Assembly: GCF_030499535.1 (NCBI RefSeq)
Contig: NZ_JASTLB010000001.1
Location: 1,798,001 to 1,862,000, forward strand
From: Streptomyces sp. TG1A-8
GTDB lineage: Bacteria; Actinomycetota; Actinomycetes; Streptomycetales; Streptomycetaceae
Direction of reading: 5' to 3'
Length of the DNA: 64,000 nucleotides
Part shown: positions 1 to 7,400 of the stretch, piece by piece
Position numbering within the stretch: the first letter of the stretch is position 1
Layout of the letters: every line of letters begins with the position of its first letter
Translations under genes and position numbers: made by a program
The notes under the pieces: model-generated
What the model was told of the DNA's origin: nothing
The model's database searches: none
The model's input: the letters and a program-made list of their open reading frames with translations, nothing else

Positions 1-88
1 GCAGTTCGGCCAGGACGGGCGGCGGATCGCCGTCCTCGGTCCGGGCGAAGGGCCAGTCGAGGATGTCGGTGTGGTCCGCGAGTGACAT
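1..88 (-). CDS. Partial gene, probable cytochrome P450 N-terminus
   Basis: Only the first 29 codons are inside the window; the gene runs off the left edge. The reading begins MSLADHTDILDWPFAR and continues with a PPPVLAEL segment. This resembles the N-terminus of actinobacterial class I P450s (a short leader, then a PF-R-x-PPP-x-L pattern). The start is supported by a GGAGGA ribosome binding site about 6 nt upstream of the ATG at 88-86. A SARP-type direct repeat lies about 180 bp upstream on the same strand, so the gene probably belongs to the cluster and the cluster continues leftward. No heme-binding Cys is visible because of truncation, so the family call is tentative. Confidence 0.5.
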   Translation of the reverse strand, partial: MSLADHTDILDWPFARTEDGDPPPVLAEL

Positions 89-264
89 GTTGGTCCTCCA
101 GGATGGGGGGGCACAGGTGTTCCTCGGCACCGACTGTCTTTCTGCACTGGACGCGGACGCGGTTCGACGGGTGCGAACGGGCACGGGCGGGCACGAGCGG
201 GCCGCCCGGGGAGACGCCTGTCTCCGGGCCGTACGCGGACGTCGTGCGCCACCTTCGCGCACGG

Positions 265-282
265 CGCTGACACGGCGCTGAC
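265..282 (-). promoter_or_regulatory. SARP-type operator, two GTCAGCG heptamers
   Basis: On the minus strand GTCAGCG occurs at 282-276 and again at 271-265, exactly 11 bp apart, separated by CCGT. Heptamer repeats with an 11-bp period, about 8 bp from the -10 box, are the known binding geometry of SARP activators. The same GTCAG core is found before six other units in this window. It points toward the partial P450-like gene at 88. Confidence 0.7.
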
Positions 283-736
283 ACGGGTCCCGGCAGGAAC
301 CCGTGCGAGTCGGTGGGAGGAGCGGTTAGCGCGCGGCGGTGACCGCGCTCCGGGGGGTCCGGGCGTCCGTGGCCCGCGGGGGCGAGGACCGGGAACGGCG
401 TCCGGACTGGGCTCCGCTGCGAGGGCAACGACCCCGCAGGCCCTCGGGCCGGCGGCCGAGGCGGCCTGGAGCGTTGCGCGGAGCGGGGGTGCGGGCCATG
501 TCGGACGCTCTCCTCACGTGGGACGTACCGGCGGCGGACCGGAGTGCCGGCGGGCGCGTGCGGTGCTCATGACTCTGTCAAGAAGCCCTGACCTGGAACT
601 GATCCGTGGCTGACGGGGGCCGGTGGCCGGGCCGCCCGCGCCGCGCTGTCCGCCGGTTCCGCTCCGGTGGGCGTCGACGGCCCCGCTGGGCCGTCCCGTA
701 CCGGTGCGGTGCGGGCCGGGAACGCCACAACGCGTG

Positions 737-797
737 GCGGGGCGCGGGACGGCCCCCGGACGGCAGTCGTCCTTCGGGTCACTGTCCCGCGCCCCGC
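737..797 (-). terminator. Stem-loop after the PKS operon
   Basis: A perfect 14-bp stem pairs 737-750 with 784-797, with an internal loop region that can fold further. It lies 38 bp past the stop codon of the last gene of the leftward operon. No U-tract follows, which is usual for Streptomyces terminators. Confidence 0.55.
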
Positions 798-835
798 TGA
801 CACGGTGCGAGGTGCCTCGGCGGGCTCCGCCGGGC

Positions 836-1636
836 TCAGCGTGCCTTCTGGGCGACGAGCCGCTGCAGGCGGTGCGCGAAGTGCGCGGTGACGGCCTGGG
901 CGTGCGTGTCGATGTAGAAGTGGCCGCCCTCGTACTCGTTGTGGCCGAGGTACGCCGGCGTGCGGCCGGCCCAGTGGGACATGGCGTCCGGGGCCTCCTG
1001 GAGCGGGTCGCTGCGGCCGCCGTACGAGGCGAGCGGGCAGGTGACGCCGGCGCCGTCGTCCTCGTACTGGGCGGCGACCCGCAGGTCGGCGCGCAGCGCC
1101 GGGACGACCAGGGCGAGCATCTCCGGGTTGTCGTAGATCTCCGCCGGGAACGAGCCCAACTTCTTGATCCACTCGACCAGTTCGGTCTCCGGCATGCGGC
1201 TCTGCTCCTCCGTCGGCTGGAAGAAGCCCTCGGGCGACCAGCCGGACATGCCGACCATCACCGGAGCCGGACCGCCCTCCTCCTCCATGCGGATCGCCAG
1301 CCGGAACGCCAGCTGGGCGCCCAGGCAGTGGCCGAAGAAGGCGAAGGGCCGCTCGTCCAGGTCGTCGAGCACCGCCTCGTGCAGGGCGTCGAGCAGCGGC
1401 CAGAACTCCTCGTACGTCGGCTCGTCACGGCGGTTGTGACGGCCGGGCAGGGTCACCGCCTGCGGGGAGATGTCCGGCGGCAGCAGGCTCTCCCAGTCGC
1501 GGTAGATGATGGCGCCGCTGCCCGCGTGGGGCAGCAGGAACAGCCGGATCGAGGCGTCGGGCGAGGGCTCCACGGGGTGGAACCACTGCCCCGCGCGGGA
1601 CATCTGGCTGCCGATGGTGCCGATGGCGGTGCTCAC
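836..1636 (-). CDS. Type II thioesterase-like alpha/beta hydrolase with Cys nucleophile
   Basis: A 266-residue alpha/beta hydrolase of the type II thioesterase (GrsT/TEII) family, which removes aberrant or finished acyl groups from carrier proteins. LFLLPHAGSG forms the N-terminal oxyanion region. The nucleophile elbow reads FFGHCLGAQ, where most family members have GHSMG, so the usual Ser is replaced by Cys. The acid is probably the Asp in YGGRSDP, and the base the His in EGGHFYI. The GTG start at 1636 overlaps the TGA of the upstream oxidoreductase by 4 bp, so the two are translationally coupled. The PKS and its ACP have no integrated release domain, so this protein may take part in chain release or editing. 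An acyl-transfer role through the Cys is also possible. Confidence 0.85.
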   Translation of the reverse strand: MSTAIGTIGSQMSRAGQWFHPVEPSPDASIRLFLLPHAGSGAIIYRDWESLLPPDISPQAVTLPGRHNRRDEPTYEEFWPLLDALHEAVLDDLDERPFAFFGHCLGAQLAFRLAIRMEEEGGPAPVMVGMSGWSPEGFFQPTEEQSRMPETELVEWIKKLGSFPAEIYDNPEMLALVVPALRADLRVAAQYEDDGAGVTCPLASYGGRSDPLQEAPDAMSHWAGRTPAYLGHNEYEGGHFYIDTHAQAVTAHFAHRLQRLVAQKAR

Positions 1637-2712
1637 GTCTGCGTACTCCCAACGGTGGTGGACGGGCCGAGGGCGCGTACCGCGGGCAGCAGCACCTCGG
1701 CGATCTCCTTCAGCTGCGGCTCGGGGTCGAGGGATCCGATCCGTACGACCAGGTGCCGGGCACCGGCGCGGACGTACCCGCCGAGCCACTCGGCGCACTT
1801 CTCGGCGCTGCCCCAGGCGTAGGCCTGGATGGTCCGCATCTGGTCCAGGGAGCGGCCGTAGTAGTGGCTGATGTAGTGCTCCAGTTCGGCCTTGGCGGCG
1901 GCCTCGTCGCTGTTGACGGTGACCGTCGCGTACAGCGCCGGGGTGACCGTGCGGCCGGCCTCCGCCGCGAGTTCGGCGATGCGGCGGCGGGCGCGGCCGT
2001 AGGCCTCGACGTCGGGCAGGAAGGGCAGCCAGCCGTCGTAGCGGGTCGCCGCCCGGGCGAGCACCTTGGGGGTGTCGCTGCCGGCCAGCCACAGGGGCGG
2101 ACCGCCGGGGACCGCGGGGGACGGCAGGCGGTCGAGGTTCTCCGTCTGCCAGAACCGGCCCTGGAACTCGGCGGGCTCGCCCTCCTCGCCGGAGCGCCAG
2201 GCCGTGCGCCACAGCGCGGTGATCTCGTCGAGGCGGCCGACGCGGCCCTGGAAGGAGGCGCCGACGGAGGCGAACTCCTCCTCGGTCTCGGCCATGGGGA
2301 AGCCCGAGCCGAGACCGAGGACCAGCCGGCCGGCGGCGACGTGGCTGAGGCTCGCGATCATGTTCGCGCCGATGAGGGGGTGGCGCAGGGCCGGGGTGAG
2401 GGCCGCGGTGCCGACCGTGATGCGCTGCGTGGCCGCCGCCGCGGCCGACAGGACGACCAGGGGGTCGAGGCGGGGGCGGGCGGTGAGGGAGTCCCCGGCC
2501 CACAGCGAGTCAAAGCCGAGCGCCTCCGCCTGCCGGGCGAAGTCGAGCAGGGGGGCCGCGGCGTAGGTGCCGTTGATGGCCTGCTCCCGGGTGGGCAGCA
2601 GGATGCCGATCTGCAGGGGGGCGTTCGGGTCGCCCGCGGGCTGCGGGCCGGTGGAGGTCGGCCGCGCGGTTTCCCGCGCCCCCGTGGGGCTGTCGGCGGA
2701 GTTGGAGGACAT
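1633..2712 (-). CDS. Luciferase-like (LLM) flavin/F420-dependent oxidoreductase
   Basis: A 359-residue TIM-barrel protein of the bacterial luciferase-like monooxygenase superfamily. After a Thr/Pro-rich leader of about 32 residues the core begins LQIGILLPT. Typical segments follow: AEALGFDSLWAGD, TQRITVGTAALTP and GRLVLGLGSG. Such enzymes use FMNH2 or F420 to hydroxylate or oxidise a substrate. It sits between the AMP ligase (29 bp gap) and the hydrolase (4 bp overlap) in the PKS operon, so it probably tailors the polyketide or an ACP-bound intermediate. The start is supported by AAAGGAAG 6 nt upstream. It is not the counterpart of the azoxy amine N-hydroxylase, which is the protein at 12238. 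Its substrate cannot be read from the sequence. Confidence 0.85.
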   Translation of the reverse strand: MSSNSADSPTGARETARPTSTGPQPAGDPNAPLQIGILLPTREQAINGTYAAAPLLDFARQAEALGFDSLWAGDSLTARPRLDPLVVLSAAAAATQRITVGTAALTPALRHPLIGANMIASLSHVAAGRLVLGLGSGFPMAETEEEFASVGASFQGRVGRLDEITALWRTAWRSGEEGEPAEFQGRFWQTENLDRLPSPAVPGGPPLWLAGSDTPKVLARAATRYDGWLPFLPDVEAYGRARRRIAELAAEAGRTVTPALYATVTVNSDEAAAKAELEHYISHYYGRSLDQMRTIQAYAWGSAEKCAEWLGGYVRAGARHLVVRIGSLDPEPQLKEIAEVLLPAVRALGPSTTVGSTQT

Positions 2713-2741
2713 CTGCTTCCTTTCGTGCAGTCGACGGGTCG

Positions 2742-4379
2742 TCAGACGACCGTTTCCGACAACGCGTCCCTGGCCGGTGCGGCCAGTTGCTCACGCACCG
2801 CGCGGCGCAGGATCTTGCCCGACGGGTTGCGGGGCAGGGACTCGGCGAAGTGATAGGTGCCGGGGATCTTGTAGTCGGCTATGCGCCCGCGCAGGGACAG
2901 CAGCAGTTCGCGCGGGGTGGCCCTGGCCCCGGGGCGCAGGACGACCACCGCGTGGACGCTCTCGCCCCAGCGGTCGTCGGGCAGCCCGACCACGGCCGCG
3001 TCGGCCACCGCCGGGTGCGCGGCGAGCGCCTTCTCGACCTCGGCCGGGTAGATGTTCTGGCCGGCGACGATGATCGTGTCGTTGATGCGGTCGCACAGGT
3101 GGACGTAGCCGTCCTCGTCCAGGTAGCCGGCGTCCCCCATGTGCAGCCACTCCCCCACCAGGGTGCGGGCGGTGGCCTCGGGCAGGTTCCAGTAGCCGAG
3201 CATCCGGGAGGGGGCGCGGACGCAGATCTGGCCGATGGCGCCGGGCGGGAGCGTCTCGCCGCCGGGGCCGACCACCTTGACCTCGTTGCCGGGGCACGGC
3301 TTGCCGACCGAGGTGAGGACGGTGCTGCCGGTGTGGTGGTCCCCGGGCGGCAGGCACACGGCCACGCTGCCGGTCTCGGTGCTGGCGTAGATCTGCGCGA
3401 ACTCGCACCGGTAGGTCTCCAGGCACTGCTTGAGCAGCGTCTCGGACATGGGCGCGGCACCGTAGGCGATCTTGCGGAGCGAGACGAACGCCTCCGGGCC
3501 CGCGCCGCGTTCGGCCGCCATCGCCTGGAGCATCGCCGGTGCGGCGAAGGTCGTCGTGACCCGGTGGGTGCGGATGAGGCGCACGGCCTCCTGCGGGTCG
3601 AACTGCGGCATGATCACATTGGTGCCGCCGGCGTTGAACGTGTGCAGGAACCAGCCGATGCCGGCCACGCCGAAGCCCGGCAGGGAGATCAGGGCGACGT
3701 CGTCGGGCCGCCAGTCGATCCAGTCCGCGCCCTGTTCGCGGCTCGCGTGCGGCAGCGTGAAGAAGCTGCGGTGGGCGAGGACCGCGCCCTTGGGCAGGCC
3801 GGTGGTGCCGCTGGTGTAGATCTGGACGACCGCGTCGTCCGGGCCGGTGCCGGGCGTGAGGTCGGTGTCGGGCTGGTCGGTGCCGGGCGTGAGGTCGGTG
3901 TCGGGCTGGTCGGCGGACCAGGCGGGCAGGCCCGCGCCGCGGGCGGGCTCGCCGTCGGCGTCGGTGCCGTCGACCCGGATCACCCTGCGCAGGCCGCGCA
4001 GCTGGTGGCGGACGGTGGCGACGGTGTCCCAGAACTCGTCGTCGACGAAGATGAGGGCGGCGCCGGAGTCGCGCAGGATGTGGTCGACCTCGCTCGGCGT
4101 CAGCCGCCAGTTGACCGGTACCAGGACCGCGCCGGCCTTGGCGCAGGCGATCATCACCAGGTAGTAGTTCGCCGACTCGCGGCCCAGGTAGGCGACCCGG
4201 TCGCCGCGCCGGACCCCGCTGGTGTGCAGGGCGTGCGCGGCGCGGTTGCTCTCCCGGTGCAGCTTCTCGTAGGTGGTGACGCGGCCCTCGCAGATGATCG
4301 CCGGGTGGTCCGGGCGGCTTCCGGCGTGGGCCCGGGATGAGTGGTGGAGCGTCCAGCGCTCCCTCGGTGTGTCGGTCAT
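2742..4379 (-). CDS. AMP-forming acyl-CoA/acyl-ACP ligase
   Basis: A 545-residue ANL-superfamily adenylating enzyme. The P-loop-like A3 motif YTSGTTGLPKGA, the A5 motif YASTETG, the hinge region GEWLHMGDAGYLDEDG and the C-terminal catalytic-Lys motif PRNPSGKILRR are all present, so it should be active. It activates a carboxylic acid as acyl-AMP and passes it to CoA or a carrier protein. It is third in the operon ACP, PKS, ligase, LLM, TEII; the gap to the PKS stop is 26 bp. It probably primes a carrier protein with a starter or finished chain. The ribosome binding site is weak, which suggests coupling to PKS translation. A 33-bp tandem duplication lies in the linker before the A3 motif. Confidence 0.9.
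   Translation of the reverse strand: MTDTPRERWTLHHSSRAHAGSRPDHPAIICEGRVTTYEKLHRESNRAAHALHTSGVRRGDRVAYLGRESANYYLVMIACAKAGAVLVPVNWRLTPSEVDHILRDSGAALIFVDDEFWDTVATVRHQLRGLRRVIRVDGTDADGEPARGAGLPAWSADQPDTDLTPGTDQPDTDLTPGTGPDDAVVQIYTSGTTGLPKGAVLAHRSFFTLPHASREQGADWIDWRPDDVALISLPGFGVAGIGWFLHTFNAGGTNVIMPQFDPQEAVRLIRTHRVTTTFAAPAMLQAMAAERGAGPEAFVSLRKIAYGAAPMSETLLKQCLETYRCEFAQIYASTETGSVAVCLPPGDHHTGSTVLTSVGKPCPGNEVKVVGPGGETLPPGAIGQICVRAPSRMLGYWNLPEATARTLVGEWLHMGDAGYLDEDGYVHLCDRINDTIIVAGQNIYPAEVEKALAAHPAVADAAVVGLPDDRWGESVHAVVVLRPGARATPRELLLSLRGRIADYKIPGTYHFAESLPRNPSGKILRRAVREQLAAPARDALSETVV
3846..3911 (-). repeat. 33-bp tandem duplication inside the ligase gene
   Basis: Two identical 33-bp units (3846-3878 and 3879-3911) encode DQPDTDLTPGT twice, in frame, within the poorly conserved linker before the A3 motif. 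The copies are perfect, which points to a recent slippage or unequal exchange that the linker tolerated. Confidence 0.85.
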
Positions 4380-4405
4380 CGTGGTTTCCCGTCCCTTGCG
4401 TGACG

Positions 4406-7400
4406 TCACGCCGCCGGCACCGGGCCGAGCTGCCCGTCGACGAACTGGGCCAGCGCGCGGACCGTGGGGTGGTCGTGGGTGAGGGAGGCCGGCAGGGGCA
4501 GTCGGAAGGTCTGCTCCAGCCCGGCCTTGACCTGCTGGGCCATCAGCGAGTCCAGGCCCAGCGAGACGAACTCGGTGGACACCTCCAGCTCGTCGCCCTC
4601 CTCCAGGTGCAGGACGGCGGCGACCTTCTCGCGGACCACTCCGGTGACGGCGGCCAGGCGTTCGGCCGGGGGCAGCGCGGCGAGCGCGCCGAGGTCGAGG
4701 CCGGTGCCGTCGTCCTCGGAGGTCTGCCGGGCGAGCCGGTCGTAGAACAGGTCGCCGGTGACGCTGCCCGAGACGTAGCGGTCCCAGTCGAACTCGCCGA
4801 CGATCCGCTGGGTGCGCGGCCGTCCCCACAGCCGGGCCAGGGTGTCCAGGGCCCGGGTCGGGGAGAAGAAGCGGACGCCGCTGCGTTCGATCTCCTGGCT
4901 GAGGTGCTCCTCCAGCCGGGCCGACATGCCGACCCGGGCCCAGGCGCCCCAGTTCACCGACAGTCCCGGCACCCCGCGCCGGCTGCGCCACTCGGCGAGC
5001 GCGTCGAGCGCGGCGCTGGCGGCGGCGTAGTGGCCCTGGGTGGCGCCGCCGAGGACGGAGGCGATGGAGGAGTAGGTGACGAAGAACTCCAGCTCGGGGA
5101 AGGACTCCTCGGCCGCCTCGTGCAGCAGCCAGCCGCCGTAGGCCTTCGCCGCCAGCTGGGCGTCGATGGACTCCCAGGTCAGCTCGGAGACCAGCTTCTT
5201 GTCGTAGGAGCCGGCCGCGTGCACGATCCCGCCGAGCGGGTAGGGGCCGGCCCCGATCCGCCGCACCAGGCGCTGGACGTCCTCCGGGCGGCCGACGTCG
5301 GCGCGCACGACGTCGAGTTCGGCGTCGGCGGCGAGGTCGGCGAGGACCGGCGAGGCCTCCTCGGTGGCCCGGCCGCTGCGGCTGACCAGGGTCAGGTGGC
5401 GGGCGCCCAGCGCGACCAGCTTGCGGGCGGTGACCAGGCCCAGGCCGCCGAGACCGCCGGTGACCAGGTAGGTGCGGTCGGCGCGCAGGCTCGCGGGGCC
5501 CTCCTGCACGGGGTCGGCGTGCTCCTCGGCCGGGTCCGCCGGCAGCGTCACCCAGGCACGTCCGGCGGGGTCCGCGAGGGCGGTGCGCAGGGCCTCGCCC
5601 GTCTCGTCCAGCCGGAAGCGGGGCGCGGTGTCGTCGGAGCCGGTGACGTGGACGGCGGCGACCGCGGGGACGGTGAGCGTGGAGCGGAAGGTGCCGGTGT
5701 GCCGGACGAGGACCTCGTCACCGGGGGCGAAGCCGGTGCCCCCGGCGGCGGTGAGCACCGTGCCGCGGGCCGACCGGCCGAGCAGCGGCGGGGGTTCCTC
5801 CCCGGTGCCCTCCTCCTGGGCGCGCTCGGCGCGGCCGGTGTCCAGGGCGGCGCGGGCGTCCTCGACGGTCAGGCCGACGGCGCGCACCCGGACCTGGACC
5901 TCGTCGGGACCCGGTGCCCGGTCGGTGGCCGGGGCCAGGACCAGGTCGGACAGGTCGCCGGAGTCGGGGGCGCGCAGTTCGAACCCGCCGCTCCAGGTGA
6001 GGGTGGAGTCACCGGCGAGCAGCCGGCGCACGTAGCGGCGGCCCGGGCGGTGGGCGACCTGGTACTCGCCGGCCGGCTCGGTGCGCCACTCCTCGGCGAG
6101 CGGGGCGAGGCCGCTGCCCGGGGCGAGGTCGACCAGGGTGGCCCGGTACTGCGGGTACTCGGTCAGCAGCACCCGGCCGAAGCCCCACAGAGTGGCGGCG
6201 CCGAGGTGGCCGCCGTCGCCGGCCGGGTCGCCGGGCAGCCACTGGGCCCCCTCGGTGACCAGCCACAGCCGGGGCGGCCGGGACATGCCGGACGCGTCCA
6301 GCGCGCCGATCAGCGTGAGCAGTTCGCGGTAGTTGTCCTCGCACTCGGCGCGCAGCCGGCCGGCCGACATCGGCGCCGGGAGCTGCCGCCAGATCCGGCA
6401 GACGTCGGTGACGGTGGGGTCCTCCAGGGCGGCCTTGAGGTCGGTGGGGTCCGGCAGCCAGGTGACCTTCAGACCGGGCTCGGCGGCGAGCTCGGCGGCG
6501 CGCACGGCGGACGGGTCCAGCAGGACGACGTGCCGGGCCGGCGCGTCCTCCCTCGCCGGCAGGGCGCGGCGCACCCAGTCGGGGCGGTGCAGGAACCGGC
6601 GGCGGCCGGTGCGGTCCTCGGGCCGGGCCATGCGGACGCCGAGCAGTTCGGCGACCGGGTCGCCGTTCTCCAGCAGCAGCACGTCGGCCAGCCGCCCGTC
6701 CAGCTCGCCGCGGACGCGGGCGAGGACGCGCAGGTCCTCGCCGCGCGGCTTGCGGAAGTGCCGTACGGAGGCGATCTCGCGGGGCTCGAACACCGGGCCC
6801 TCGGGGTCGAGGACGACCAGCGCCTGGACGGCGGCCTCCAGCAGCTCCGCCGGGACGTGCTCGACGGCGGTGGCGTCGCGGCCGGTCAGCTCGCCGGTGA
6901 CCAGGCCGTCGTCGTGCCGGGCGGCGCGCAGCAGCAGCCGCATGCGGGGGCCCTGCGGGCGGCCGACGGAGGCGAGGTCGGTGTAGATGTCCTCGTCGTC
7001 GATCCGCTGGCCGGCGGGGGCCAGCGAGGCGTCCAGCTCGGCCAGCTCGGAGACCGGCACGAGGGGTTCGGGTCCGGCGGCGACGACGGCGGTGGCGTGC
7101 AGGTTCTCCTCGCCGCCGGCGACCGTGAACACCTCGATCCCGGCGCCGCCGCCGGGGCGGGGCCGCCAGCGGGTGGTCAGCGTGGTCGGGGTCTCGGCGG
7201 GCAGCTCCAGCGGGGCGAGCAGCCTGAGGTCGCGGACGGCGGAGCGGGCGTGGCCCTGGACGGCGTCCTGGACGGCCAGCAGCAGGTCGACGTAGGCGCC
7301 GGCGGGCAGGACGGTACGGCCGCCGTCGGCGCGGTCGGCGAGCGCGCCGAGTTCCTCGGTGGTGAACTCCGCGGTGAACTCCCGCACTCCGCTGGCGAAG

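Larger units (their letters stand above)
89..835. other. Intergenic stretch without a convincing gene
   Basis: I see no reading frame here with Streptomyces codon bias and a ribosome binding site; the short open frames are low-complexity Arg/Pro/Ala translations. It holds a SARP-type operator (265-282), an inverted repeat with 7-bp arms at 282-288 and 299-305, and a strong stem-loop just after the hydrolase gene (737-797). It probably serves as leader and promoter of the leftmost gene plus terminator of the PKS operon. Confidence 0.6.

Noticed and set aside
788..806. GTCAC and CTGAC elements near the hydrolase 3' end as another SARP site
   Set aside because: Single copies without an 11-bp repeat and inside the terminator stem.
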